Shown one piece after another: positions 21,385 through 31,318 of a stretch of DNA of 38,069 nucleotides. The position numbers and the translations under genes are program-made. How positions within the stretch are numbered: the first letter of the stretch is position 1; every line of letters begins with the position of its first letter. This DNA comes from Syntrophaceae bacterium (GTDB lineage Bacteria; Desulfobacterota; Desulfomonilia; Desulfomonilales; Desulfomonilaceae), in contig JARLHM010000044.1 of NCBI GenBank assembly GCA_031292235.1, positions 1 to 38,069 of the forward strand, given 5' to 3'. The notes under the pieces were generated by a model. That model saw only the letters and a program-made list of their open reading frames with translations. It was not told the DNA's origin and ran no database searches.

Positions 21385-22181
21385 TTCTCAGGTTTTCCTT
21401 TACTCAAGACTTCATGTTTCTTCTTTTCGAGAAAATCCTTATCGATTTTCAAAAAACCCTTTTTCCCGAACAGGGCGAATCGGAGCCATTGGGCGGCGAA
21501 ATACAACATCGTGACATCATCATCCCGTATTTTTTTTACAATATCATCATCAATCTGGAATTTCTGAAGAAAACTGGAATTGAAAACAAATTCTCTAAAG
21601 CGGTCCACATCATACAGAGCCATCAGGATCATGTCCTGCATCCGAGGGTCGGCGATTTTTTCTTCCCATAGCTCGTCCGCGTGCATGACATCTTTCAGGT
21701 TGTGATCTATATCGTCGTAATCTCGGAGGCCCTGGTCCCTGCGCCAGTCTTCAACCGTCAACTCTGTTGATTCCTTGAGACCGTGACAGGTGTCTTGCTT
21801 GACGATAAAGGAATACTCCACTCCCTGTTCGGTATCGAGTGGGTAAAGACGACACGAATATGGTCGGCTCTCGTATACTCCACATCCTGCATCGTTCACA
21901 AACGGGCATTTCTTGTCTTCATCCTTGTTCATTTTAAGGACGACCGCAGGCAAACCACTTTTTTGAGACAACACTCTGTGTGTATAAGTTTCAATAAAAT
22001 CAGTTGAGGACATCTTGAGCGCTTTTCGCAATCGAATGACATCCAACGAGTCCAAGAAAATTGTTACGTCCCTACAACACGAATTAAAACAGTCTATGCC
22101 AGAGTGGCACTTGAAGCAAAAGGTGTCGTCCCACGTCATTATTCTCTCTTGATTTTCGCCTGATTCGGCTCGAAATTTCAT
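21381..22181 (-). CDS. YkgJ-family CxxCxxCC-type metal-binding protein
   Basis: CFKCHSGIDCFNSCCRDVTIFLDSLDVIRLRKAL and CPFVNDAGCGVYESRPYSCRLYPLD. Confidence 0.85.
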   Translation of the reverse strand: MKFRAESGENQERIMTWDDTFCFKCHSGIDCFNSCCRDVTIFLDSLDVIRLRKALKMSSTDFIETYTHRVLSQKSGLPAVVLKMNKDEDKKCPFVNDAGCGVYESRPYSCRLYPLDTEQGVEYSFIVKQDTCHGLKESTELTVEDWRRDQGLRDYDDIDHNLKDVMHADELWEEKIADPRMQDMILMALYDVDRFREFVFNSSFLQKFQIDDDIVKKIRDDDVTMLYFAAQWLRFALFGKKGFLKIDKDFLEKKKHEVLSKGKPEK

Positions 22182-22206
22182 TTATGGTCCTTTCCAACAT
22201 TTATGA

Positions 22207-23169
22207 TTAGCTAGGTTTGTTCTGAACCCGCTCGATATTTTCCAATGCCTGTTTGTTTCCGGGGTCGAGATCTAGAGCTTTCCGCCAGCACTCCAGGGCT
22301 TTGTCCATATCACCCAGCATCTCATAGGCGACCCCTTTTTGATGATGCGCCCCGATGTAGTTCTCCCTGAATGCTATAGCTCTATCGAAACAATTTAACG
22401 CACGGGAGAAGTCACGCTTAACTATTAGACAAATCTGTCCCATGTTGTAGTAAGCGGTTACATAGTCCGGGTCCAACTGAACGGTTTTTTCAAAACATGA
22501 TAGGGCGGCGTCTTCCCTTTTCAAGAAGGTGTATGCCACGCCGAGGTTATAAAAGACCGCCGAATTTTCAGGGTCTAGAGCCGCGACTTTTTCGAGCCTT
22601 GCCGCCGCCTGTTGATAATCTTCATCTTCGAAATCGGAGAAAGCCCGCTGGAGTTGTACTTGGGCTAAAAATGATTGCGGGTTCTTTGCTCCTGCCTCAA
22701 TGGCGGACAATTCTTCCAGGATTTTCTTGACGGCATCCTTTTCTTGAGCATTTTGAAAAAGCTCCAAAGCTTGCTCAAATGATTCACGGGCCTTTTCAAT
22801 TCTGCCTGCGCACGCCCGGGAAACACCTAATCGATACTGAATGTGGGGTTTCTTTGACTCATCTGGGTCGACTAGCGCTTTTTCATAATATTCCGCCGCT
22901 CTAAGATAATCTTCAGCCCCGTCATAGCAACTGGCTATGGCCTGTAGTATTTCACAGGATCTGGGATTGTCATTGAGACAGTCTTTGAAGTCGCAGATTG
23001 CTTCGTCCCACATTTTTTCTGACATAAGCTTGTAAGCCTGGGCTATTTTTCCCTGTGTGGAATTAGAGAGAGGGGCTCTTTGGTCAACCGACTGATTTGG
23101 TAAACAACAATGCTTAAATTTTTTCCCGCTACCGCAAGGGCAGGGGTCGTTTCTGGAGACAGTCGCCAT
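22207..23169 (-). CDS. TPR-repeat protein with N-terminal SEC-C metal-binding motif
   Basis: MATVSRNDPCPCGSGKKFKHCC followed by multiple TPRs; internal ATG at 23169 preferred. Confidence 0.88.
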   Translation of the reverse strand: MATVSRNDPCPCGSGKKFKHCCLPNQSVDQRAPLSNSTQGKIAQAYKLMSEKMWDEAICDFKDCLNDNPRSCEILQAIASCYDGAEDYLRAAEYYEKALVDPDESKKPHIQYRLGVSRACAGRIEKARESFEQALELFQNAQEKDAVKKILEELSAIEAGAKNPQSFLAQVQLQRAFSDFEDEDYQQAAARLEKVAALDPENSAVFYNLGVAYTFLKREDAALSCFEKTVQLDPDYVTAYYNMGQICLIVKRDFSRALNCFDRAIAFRENYIGAHHQKGVAYEMLGDMDKALECWRKALDLDPGNKQALENIERVQNKPS

Positions 23170-23707
23170 CCTGGATGATCCTTTCGAGTTAGCGAATAAC
23201 AAAACATTTATAGTAATATATTAACCGGCATCCCTCAAGCAAAATAAACAATTGTTTTTTACGGACTTTTGGAAAACTATTGTCCAAAAATTCTCTTGAC
23301 AAAAGGAATAGGATTTGATTCAATTGACCAATTCATTATTGCTTAGGTCATCCAAGGCCTAGCTGGATATCCAATTTAGTATTTCAGCGCTAATTAGATC
23401 CACGTCGAGTTGAAATGGTCAAACTTTTTCTCGGAAGTTCCACACAGTACCGATTTTTCTCAGAGACTAAGCATAATCCGGTGGCCGTTGGCGCCGATGT
23501 TTATGTTCGGGGTTCGGCCGTTCTCATGAACGGAGGGTAAAGAGGGGTCTCGGGGACAAAGCGCCTTTAGCTTGGGAAATGATCTTCCAGGAATGGATGA
23601 CTACCTTGAGAAAGGAGGAGCCCGTCTATTCGTTTGAGTCGAAATTTTTGACATTAAACTTTAGTTGTAAGATCAGAGAAAGATTTATCACGCCAGGAGG
23701 ATAGTTC

Positions 23708-24151
23708 ATGCCAAGTTTTGTAATTATGGAAAAATGTGATGGATGCAAGGGGCAGGATAAGACTGCTTGTATGTACATCTGCCCGAATGATTTGATGGTT
23801 CTTAACAAAGAGACAATGAAAGCGTGGAACCGCGCGCCTGAAATGTGCTGGGAATGTTACAATTGCGTTAAAATTTGTCCCCAGCAGGCGATTGATGTGC
23901 GTGGTTACGCGGACTTCGTGCCCATGGGCGCTTCAGTTGTACCGCTAAGAGGTTCGGAAGACATTATGTGGACTGTTAAGTTCCGTAATGGTTCGCTCAA
24001 AAGGTTTAAGTTCCCGATCCGGAAGACCCAGGAAGGAACAGCCGTTCCTGATGGCGGTTTCGGTGAAGTGACAACGGACCTGGCGAGCCAGTGCCTGTAC
24101 AACGAGCCGGCTGCTCTGAAGCTCGCCGCGCTACCCACGGTTAAGAAGTAA
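23708..24151 (+). CDS. aprB: adenylylsulfate reductase beta subunit
   Basis: MPSFVIMEKCDGCKGQDKTACMYICPNDLMVL, two [4Fe-4S] motifs, C-terminal tail typical of AprB. Confidence 0.97.
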   Translation: MPSFVIMEKCDGCKGQDKTACMYICPNDLMVLNKETMKAWNRAPEMCWECYNCVKICPQQAIDVRGYADFVPMGASVVPLRGSEDIMWTVKFRNGSLKRFKFPIRKTQEGTAVPDGGFGEVTTDLASQCLYNEPAALKLAALPTVKK

Positions 24152-24172
24152 TTCCTTAGGAGGAAGCTAATA

Positions 24173-26050
24173 ATGGCCAATTTTGAAAATGTAGAAGTAA
24201 CCACTGACATTCTCCTTTGTGGTGGTGGTATGGCGGCCTGCGGAGCCGCTGTTGAAGCCGCATATTGGGCGGCGAAAAATAATTTGAAGGTAACATTGGT
24301 TGATAAAGCGGCTATGGATAGATCCGGCGCCGTGGCCATGGGCCTGTCTGCCATCAACCAGTATGTTGACATCAACAGCGGCAATAACACTGTTGAAGAC
24401 TATGTCCGTTACGTCCGTAACGATCTCATGGGCATCGCCCGTGAAGACCTCGTTTATGATATCGCTCGTCACGTTGATTCCTCTGTCCATCTGTTCGAAA
24501 AATGGGGCCTCCCCATCTGGTTGGACGCAGACGGAAAGTATGTTCATGAAGGCCGCTGGCAGCTTATGATCAACGGCGAATCCTATAAGGTGATCGTGGC
24601 CGAAGCCGCGAAGAACGCCCTAACCAAGTACGGCCATGAGTATTTCGAGCGCGTTTTCATCACCGATCCGTTGATGGACGGCGAAAGAATCGCGGGCGCG
24701 GTTGGTTTCAGCACCCGTGAGAACAAATTCTATGTATTCAAGGCCAAAGCAGTCCTAGCCGCAATGGGCGGCGCTGTTCACGTTTTCAAACCGAGAAGCA
24801 CTGGTGAAGGCCTTGGCCGGGCCTGGTATCCGCCTTGGAACTCCGGCTCCAGCCTTTATTTCACATTGATCGCAGGCGCTGAGCAGACCTGCCAGGAAGT
24901 GCGTTTCATCCCTGTCCGTTTCAAAGATGGTTACGGACCGGTTGGCGCGTGGTTCCTCCTGTTCAAGTCCAGGGCCACTAACGCGTTTGGTGGCGAGTAC
25001 ATGGTTGAACGTAAGGATGAACTTGCAAAATGGGGCGAATACGGAAAAGTGAAGCCGATCCCAGCTAACCTCCGTAACTACCTTGGCATGCTCGATGAGT
25101 TTGAAGGCAAGGGCCCAATCTACATGAGAACGGAAGAGGCTATTCAAAAGATAGCTAATGAACTTAAGGGCGACCCAAAAGCTTACAAAAAGAAAATGAA
25201 AGAACTCGAGAATGAAGCTTGGGAAGACTTCCTGGATATGACAATCTCCCAGGCTATTCTCTGGGCCGGAACCAATGTCCAGCCCGAAGAGAAAGCTTCT
25301 GAGATCGCAGCGGCCGAGCCGTACTTCATTGGTTCTCACTCAGGCGCTTCCGGCGCATGGGTCAGTGGTCCTAAAGACCTCGCTCCGAAAGAGTACTTCT
25401 GGGGCTATGAATATATGTCCACGGTTAAGGGTCTATTCTGTGCGGGCGACGCCACCGGCGCATCCAGCCATAAGTTCTCTTCCGGTTCACACGCCGAAGG
25501 ACGAGCGGCCGGCAAGTCGATGGTCCGTTTCGTAGTCGATAACAATACCCAGCCGAATGTGGATGCGGCTAAAGTTGAAGCTATGAAGAAACAGATCCTC
25601 AATCCCATGGATCTGTTTGTGGAATTCGGAGCCAAGTCAAGTGACCCGAACATCAACCCCGAGTTCATGAAACCTAAAATGTTCATGTTCCGCCTCCAGA
25701 AAATCATGGACGAATATGCCGCTGGCGTGACCTCAGGCTTCAAAACCAACAAGGCTAAACTAGAGAGAGCCCTTGAACTGTTGAATTGGCTGAAGGAAGA
25801 CTCCGCGAAACTGGCGGCAGAGGACCTACACGAACTTATGCGTTGCCATGAGAACATTCAGAGAATGTATCAGGCTGAAGTTCATGTTCGCTCGATCCTG
25901 TTCCGTGAAGAAACCCGCTGGCCGGGCTACTACTTCCGCAATGACTTCCCAACCATCGACGAAGCTAACTGGAAGGTCTTCGTCAACGCTACCTACAAAA
26001 ACGGCGCTTGGGAAATGAAGAAGGTACCCGTTATCTCTATCGTCAACTAA
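24173..26050 (+). CDS. aprA: adenylylsulfate reductase alpha subunit
   Basis: ILLCGGGMAACGAAVEAAYWA, DRSGAVAMGLSAINQY, ATGASSHKFSSGSHAEGRAAGK. Confidence 0.98.
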   Translation: MANFENVEVTTDILLCGGGMAACGAAVEAAYWAAKNNLKVTLVDKAAMDRSGAVAMGLSAINQYVDINSGNNTVEDYVRYVRNDLMGIAREDLVYDIARHVDSSVHLFEKWGLPIWLDADGKYVHEGRWQLMINGESYKVIVAEAAKNALTKYGHEYFERVFITDPLMDGERIAGAVGFSTRENKFYVFKAKAVLAAMGGAVHVFKPRSTGEGLGRAWYPPWNSGSSLYFTLIAGAEQTCQEVRFIPVRFKDGYGPVGAWFLLFKSRATNAFGGEYMVERKDELAKWGEYGKVKPIPANLRNYLGMLDEFEGKGPIYMRTEEAIQKIANELKGDPKAYKKKMKELENEAWEDFLDMTISQAILWAGTNVQPEEKASEIAAAEPYFIGSHSGASGAWVSGPKDLAPKEYFWGYEYMSTVKGLFCAGDATGASSHKFSSGSHAEGRAAGKSMVRFVVDNNTQPNVDAAKVEAMKKQILNPMDLFVEFGAKSSDPNINPEFMKPKMFMFRLQKIMDEYAAGVTSGFKTNKAKLERALELLNWLKEDSAKLAAEDLHELMRCHENIQRMYQAEVHVRSILFREETRWPGYYFRNDFPTIDEANWKVFVNATYKNGAWEMKKVPVISIVN

Positions 26051-26072
26051 CCTCTTAACTTACCTTAGAAAT

Positions 26073-26098
26073 CCCGGAGGTGGTATCCGCCTCCGGGG
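26073..26098 (+). promoter_or_regulatory. GC-rich hairpin in aprA-qmoA spacer
   Basis: CCCGGAGG...CCTCCGGG inverted repeat. Confidence 0.7.
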
Positions 26099-26123
26099 TC
26101 CCTCGAATGCAAGAGGAAGCAGA

Positions 26124-26156
26124 CTGAGGGAGCAAATGCTCCCTCAGAACCTTTTT
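26124..26156 (+). terminator. putative partial terminator/attenuator between aprA and qmoA
   Basis: 10-bp stem CTGAGGGAGC-AAAT-GCTCCCTCAG, then AACC and TTTTT, immediately before the qmoA ribosome-binding site. Confidence 0.65.
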
Positions 26157-26169
26157 ATTGGGAGGAAGC

Positions 26170-27435
26170 ATGGCTGGAGAAAGGACCGTTTTGGTCGTAG
26201 GGGGCGGTATAAGTGGTATCACGGCTGCGGTGGAAGCTGCGGAGGCTGGTTGCAAAGTGATCCTGGTTGAAAGGCTACCCTACCTTGGGGGCCGAGTAGC
26301 CCGGATGAATAAATATTTTCCGAAGCTTTGCCCTCCTAATTGTGGTCTTGAAATCAATTTCAGGAGAATCAGGAAAAACACGGATATCACTGTGTACACG
26401 CTTGCTAGTGTCGAAAATGTCTCAGGCGCCCCCGGGGCTTACACTGCAACAATAAAAATATTGCCGAGATGTGTTGAAGACCATTCGAGCACTTCAAAAT
26501 GTGTTGAAGACTGCCCGGTTGACATTCCAAATGAATTTAACTACGGGATGGACATGACCAAAGCCGTACGTTTACCGTACGAAATGGCTTACCCCATGAA
26601 CCTGGTCGCTGACGCTGAAGCTCTTAAAAGGAGCGTAGGATCTGTCGGCTTCAATAGCTTCGTAGATTCCCTTGAATCCAAGGGGATCAGGCTTGATCTG
26701 GAAGCCAAGCCGGAAATTCTGACAGTTCAGATTTCATCAATCGTTTGGGCTACCGGATGGGTCCCATATGACGCTACCAAACTGGACAGACTCGGGTTTG
26801 GAAAATACCCGAACGTCATCACAAATGTGATGATGGAAAGACTAGCTGCCAAGAACGGCCCTACTTGTGGTGAGATTGTAAGGCCATCGGATGGCAAGAA
26901 AGTTTACAATTTGGCCTTCGTGCAATGCGCGGGCTCCAGAGACGAAAATCATTTGCCCTATTGCTCGTCCATTTGCTGTCTCGCCTCATTGAAACAGGCT
27001 ACCTACCTGCGGGACTACAATCCGGACGCTGAGGCGCACATCTTCTATATCGACCTTAGAGCTTACGGGCGATTTGAATATTTCTTTGACAGGGTTCGTA
27101 ACGATGAGAAAATACACCTGACCAAAGGTAAAATTGTCAATGTGTATGAAGACCCTGTGACAAAGGACATAATAGTCGAGGGAGAAGATATTCTTTCCGG
27201 TGCCAGGATTCGCAGTACCTTTGACATGGTGGTCCTCGCTACAGGTATGCAGCCGACCACAAGCATCGAGAAGGCGCCGGTGCCCGGAGTGGAATATGAC
27301 GACTACGGCTTTATAGTTTCAGATACCGGAATTCATGCGGCAGGAGTTTCCAAGCGGCCAATGGATGTTGGGACGTGCCTGCAAGATTCAACTGGGGCTG
27401 CCTTAAAGGCCCTCCAGGATACGGTGGGGAGGTAA
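26170..27435 (+). CDS. qmoA: quinone-interacting membrane-bound oxidoreductase subunit QmoA; start 26170 (MAGERTVLV) preferred over track 26158
   Basis: VLVVGGGISGITAAVEAAEAGCKVILVERLPYLGGRVARMNKYFPKLCPPNCGLEINFRRI; GGGAGG ribosome-binding site before ATG. Confidence 0.95.
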   Translation: MAGERTVLVVGGGISGITAAVEAAEAGCKVILVERLPYLGGRVARMNKYFPKLCPPNCGLEINFRRIRKNTDITVYTLASVENVSGAPGAYTATIKILPRCVEDHSSTSKCVEDCPVDIPNEFNYGMDMTKAVRLPYEMAYPMNLVADAEALKRSVGSVGFNSFVDSLESKGIRLDLEAKPEILTVQISSIVWATGWVPYDATKLDRLGFGKYPNVITNVMMERLAAKNGPTCGEIVRPSDGKKVYNLAFVQCAGSRDENHLPYCSSICCLASLKQATYLRDYNPDAEAHIFYIDLRAYGRFEYFFDRVRNDEKIHLTKGKIVNVYEDPVTKDIIVEGEDILSGARIRSTFDMVVLATGMQPTTSIEKAPVPGVEYDDYGFIVSDTGIHAAGVSKRPMDVGTCLQDSTGAALKALQDTVGR

Positions 27436-27439
27436 GTCC

Positions 27440-29725
27440 ATGGATCACAAAATTGGAGTATACATTGATACTGGCTATGGAATAGGCGAAGCCCTGGACA
27501 TCGACGCTCTTTCTTCCGTGGCCACTTCAGAATTCAAGGCTATTGTATGCAGGGCCGAACCGTACTGGAGCGCCCCAGAAAAACTGGCGATCATTAGAAA
27601 TGATATAGCCACGGAAAACCTTACCGCCGTCGTTATCGCAGGCCCGTCTCCAAGAGTATTTCAGCAGGAATTTACGTTTGAGAACGTTATTACTGAAAGA
27701 GTAAACCTCAGGGAACATGTAGTGTGGTGCCAACCTGCCAATGATGAAGACACCCAGATGCTGGCCGAAGACTACATGCGGATGGGGATAACCAAGGCGG
27801 GAAAGTATGAAGACAGACCTGCATATACTGACCCGAACGAAAAGGCGCTTCTAGTTATCGGCGGCGGGATTACAGGTATTACGGCCGCTCTAGGCGCAGC
27901 AGGCGCAGGTTATCAGGTTTATCTTGTGGAAAAGGAACAGAAGCTTGGAGGGTGGCTGAACAAGTTTTCCAAAGTTTTCACAGGAAAGCCACCGTATGAT
28001 CAATTGGTTGATCCGCCGGTGCAGGAAAAAATCAAGGCGGTCGAGACTAGCGACAAGATCAAGGTATTCCTGGGTTCCAGGGTGTTCGGCATATCTGGCG
28101 CGCCGGGCATGTTTGAAGTTGTAATAAGGCCTGATGGGCCATGGATCGAGGAGCTGGATTCTGTTCAGAACCAGTGGTTGGCGGAGAAAAAGGCCAAGGA
28201 AAACAAGGGAACTGAAGAACCTGAGCCGGCCCAGACTTCCCAGGAAGAAGCCGCCAAACTGCCGCCTATGCCTGAGACTCTGGACTTTGACCACGAAAAG
28301 GTAATGGTGGGAGCGATAGTGCTTGCGGCCGGATGGCGACCAGAAGTCCCATCGGAGCTGGAGAAATTCGGCTATGGATCACATCCGGACATTATAACAA
28401 ACGTTCAAATGGAGGAACTGGCTTCCAAGGGCAAGCTGGTAAGGCCATCAGACGGAAAAGAAGTTAACACTGTCGCGTTTGTAGAAATGGTCGATGATCA
28501 GATAGCGCATCCGTGGCTATACAACTCTGCGGTTGGTTCGCTAGTCGCCCTAAAACAGGCGCACTACCTGCGAAAGACAAACCCCAACGGCAAAGCCTTT
28601 ATTTTTTATGAAAACATGAGGGCGCCAGGTCAGTATGAAAAGTTTTACCGCTCTCTCCAGGATGACCCGGGGGTTTTCATGTCCAAGGGTTCTCCTGTAT
28701 CGATAACTAACGGTAGTTCAGGCCTAACAGTGGAGATGAAGGACACGCTTCTTGGAGAGGACCTTAAGGTTAAAGCCGACCTTGTCGTGCTTTCCACTGG
28801 TATGGTTCCGGTGACAAAGGATTCCGCTGTCCTTAACCTTAAATACCGTCAAGGCCCGTTCCTACCGGAAAACCTTTATGGGTTCAATGATTCCCATTTC
28901 ATATGCTTTCCTTACGAAACTCAACGGACGGGTATTTACACCGCGGGTTGTGTCCGTGGGCCGATGGACATCTTAAGTTGCGAAACAGATGCCATGGGCG
29001 CCGCTCTCAAGGCGATTCAGTGCGCCGAACTTGTTTCTCAGGGTAAAGCGGTCCATCCTAGAGCCGGGGACGAATCATTCCCGCAGATCTTCGTCCAAAG
29101 ATGCACTCAGTGCAAGCGATGCACCGAAGAATGCCCATTTGGCGCTTACGATGAGAAGCCGGACGGCACGCCGTTGCCCAATCCGTCCCGTTGTAGACGT
29201 TGCGCTATCTGCATGGGGTCCTGTCCGGAGCGGATCATCTCGTTTAGAGACCACTCAGTAGATATGATCGGCTCGATGGTAAAGGCGATTGAAGTCCCGG
29301 ACGAGTACGCGGAGAAACCGCGTGTTGTTGTATTTATTTGCGAGAATGACGCTCTTCCCGCAATAGATATGGCGGGTATCCATAGATTGAATTATAGCCC
29401 TTATGTAAGATTTATTCCCCTGCGCTGCCTCGGAAACATCAACATGGTATGGATTGCGGACGCTCTTTCCAAGGGTATTGACGGAATCATGCTGATTGGC
29501 TGCAAGTATGGTGACGATTATCAATGTCATTTCGTGAAAGGCAGTGAACTGGCTGAATACCGGATGGGAAAAATCAGTGAGACCCTCCAGCGTTTGGTCC
29601 TGGAATCAGAAAGAATCCGCGTGCATCAGCTCGCAATTGACGAGTACGCCATGATACCCAAGCTGGTTGACGACTTCATCGAAAAGCTTTCTGAATTTGA
29701 CCCCAATCCATACAAAGGTTTTTAA
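27440..29725 (+). CDS. qmoB: QmoB (HdrA-like flavoprotein with C-terminal MvhD-like domain)
   Basis: VIGGGITGITAALGAAGAGYQVYLVEK, CTQCKRCTEECPFGAY, CRRCAICMGSCPERI, MvhD-like C-terminus. Confidence 0.95.
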   Translation: MDHKIGVYIDTGYGIGEALDIDALSSVATSEFKAIVCRAEPYWSAPEKLAIIRNDIATENLTAVVIAGPSPRVFQQEFTFENVITERVNLREHVVWCQPANDEDTQMLAEDYMRMGITKAGKYEDRPAYTDPNEKALLVIGGGITGITAALGAAGAGYQVYLVEKEQKLGGWLNKFSKVFTGKPPYDQLVDPPVQEKIKAVETSDKIKVFLGSRVFGISGAPGMFEVVIRPDGPWIEELDSVQNQWLAEKKAKENKGTEEPEPAQTSQEEAAKLPPMPETLDFDHEKVMVGAIVLAAGWRPEVPSELEKFGYGSHPDIITNVQMEELASKGKLVRPSDGKEVNTVAFVEMVDDQIAHPWLYNSAVGSLVALKQAHYLRKTNPNGKAFIFYENMRAPGQYEKFYRSLQDDPGVFMSKGSPVSITNGSSGLTVEMKDTLLGEDLKVKADLVVLSTGMVPVTKDSAVLNLKYRQGPFLPENLYGFNDSHFICFPYETQRTGIYTAGCVRGPMDILSCETDAMGAALKAIQCAELVSQGKAVHPRAGDESFPQIFVQRCTQCKRCTEECPFGAYDEKPDGTPLPNPSRCRRCAICMGSCPERIISFRDHSVDMIGSMVKAIEVPDEYAEKPRVVVFICENDALPAIDMAGIHRLNYSPYVRFIPLRCLGNINMVWIADALSKGIDGIMLIGCKYGDDYQCHFVKGSELAEYRMGKISETLQRLVLESERIRVHQLAIDEYAMIPKLVDDFIEKLSEFDPNPYKGF

Positions 29726-29736
29726 GGAGGTTCATC

Positions 29737-30945
29737 ATGGCAAGAGACATAGTCACTGAACCTGATCTTCAGTTTACAAAGGACCTTATCGCCGCTGGCG
29801 GTGGTGACCTGAAGAAGTGTTACCAGTGCGCAACATGTTCGGTCGCGTGCAAAGTAGCGCCTGACAATAATCCATTCCCTCGCAAGGAAATGATATGGGC
29901 ACAATGGGGCCAAAAGGATAAACTCCTGAACGACCCCGATATTTGGTTGTGCCACCAGTGCAACGATTGTTCGACACAGTGTCCGCGAGGAGCGAACCCT
30001 GGGGACGCTCTCAAGGCAGTACGAAAAATGGTGATTCAGAACAACGCGTGGCCCGGCTTCTTTGGTAAACTGGTCGGGGAATCATCTATGTTCGTGCTAG
30101 CGCTTGGCATTCCTGCTGTAATCGTGCTGTTGATTCTCATGATCAGCGGATTCAGCTTCCCCGAGGGCGCGGTAAAATATTCGGCCCACCATCTTCATCC
30201 CAAGGAAGGTTTCATCTATCTCCCTTTGATTCAGATAATATTCACAGCGGCTCTTGTGTTTTCAATAGTCTCGCTGGTCATGAGCCTAAAGTCTTACTGG
30301 AACGATCTTGAGACAAATAATCCCATACTGGTGGGAACAGCGAGGAAGGGATTTGTCCCAAGTCTTCTGGAGGCGTTCTCCGAGATTCTGCCGCACACCA
30401 CGTTCAAGGAGTGTGAAGCGAACAATATTCGATATACCGCTCACTTGCTAACTTTTTGGGGCATGATCGGCCTGGCGGTTACCACTGCCATTGTCGCTTT
30501 CAACGTTGACATGCTGGGGCTGCTGCCGCCTTCCCAGAATGGACCGGGAACTATCCCAATCAAGATCTTAGGGAACATAAGCGCTATTGCGTTTGCGGTC
30601 GGGCTCGGAATAATGTTGTTCCGAAGACTGAACGTCCCAGACCAGGCAGGTGGAAGTTCATATTTTGACTGGTTTTTCCTTCTGATCATATGCGCTACCG
30701 GCCTGACAGGCATACTGACTGAACTGTCGAGATTTGCAGGATGGGCCGCCGGAGCGTATGTCATTTATGCGTTCCACCTATGGTTCGTTCTCACTTTACT
30801 GTTGTACATACCTTTCTCTAAATTTGCCCACTTGGGATACAGAACGATTGCTATCACATGGGCAAAATCGGCTGGTAGGAATGTCATGACAGCCACGAAG
30901 CCAAAATGTGTTAGCGCTCCACCTGCGGAGGCCGCTCAATCCTGA
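29737..30945 (+). CDS. qmoC: QmoC (HdrC-like FeS plus membrane cytochrome b domain)
   Basis: CYQCATCSVACKVAP, CHQCNDCSTQCPRGANPGDALKAVR, C-terminal TM segments. Confidence 0.95.
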   Translation: MARDIVTEPDLQFTKDLIAAGGGDLKKCYQCATCSVACKVAPDNNPFPRKEMIWAQWGQKDKLLNDPDIWLCHQCNDCSTQCPRGANPGDALKAVRKMVIQNNAWPGFFGKLVGESSMFVLALGIPAVIVLLILMISGFSFPEGAVKYSAHHLHPKEGFIYLPLIQIIFTAALVFSIVSLVMSLKSYWNDLETNNPILVGTARKGFVPSLLEAFSEILPHTTFKECEANNIRYTAHLLTFWGMIGLAVTTAIVAFNVDMLGLLPPSQNGPGTIPIKILGNISAIAFAVGLGIMLFRRLNVPDQAGGSSYFDWFFLLIICATGLTGILTELSRFAGWAAGAYVIYAFHLWFVLTLLLYIPFSKFAHLGYRTIAITWAKSAGRNVMTATKPKCVSAPPAEAAQS

Positions 30946-30979
30946 TTGATTTGTAGAGAGATGATTTAATCAGAGATAA

Positions 30980-31017
30980 CAAGGGCGAGGCGTCTAAGAA
31001 CACTCGCCCTTGTTTTT
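30980..31017 (+). terminator. Rho-independent terminator of apr-qmo cluster
   Basis: 10-bp stem CAAGGGCGAG...CTCGCCCTTG followed by TTTTT. Confidence 0.95.
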
Positions 31018-31072
31018 AGTAAAACCCATAAATTGGCCTGTTTGAGTAAACCAGATTTACAGCCGAAGATTG

Positions 31073-31318
31073 TTAACAAGAAATTCTTCTTTCAAAACGC
31101 TCCCAAAGAACATCAGCCACCTCATCTCCTAATTCCCGGCAATCTAAATTGAAATTGCCCAAATATATGGAGAGATCTTTTGTCCATCGCGATCTTTCGC
31201 AATCCATGAAGCGTCTAAGGAAATTCCCATAAAGCCCTTCAATCATATACGGCGTAACCCTTTCCAACTCCCGAACCATCTTTTGAGCTTTGTCAACTTT
31301 AATTCCAGGATGCGCCAT
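31073..31318 (-). CDS. conserved-looking hypothetical protein
   Basis: MAHPGIKVDKAQKMVRELERVTPYMIEGLYGNFLRRFMDCERSRW...; GGGAGGAG ribosome-binding site upstream of ATG at 31318. Confidence 0.5.
   Translation of the reverse strand: MAHPGIKVDKAQKMVRELERVTPYMIEGLYGNFLRRFMDCERSRWTKDLSIYLGNFNLDCRELGDEVADVLWERFERRISC

Noticed and set aside
20972-21514. 180-aa plus-strand ORF spanning HEAT and YkgJ genes
   Set aside because: Antisense to two supported genes; no recognizable domain.
23203-23707. sigma70-like TTGACA at about 23296 and a stop-free frame upstream of aprB
   Set aside because: No good -10 at proper spacing and the frame lacks a convincing start; promoter position cannot be supported by eye.
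24755-25339. 194-aa minus-strand ORF inside aprA
   Set aside because: Antisense shadow ORF of the highly conserved aprA reading frame.
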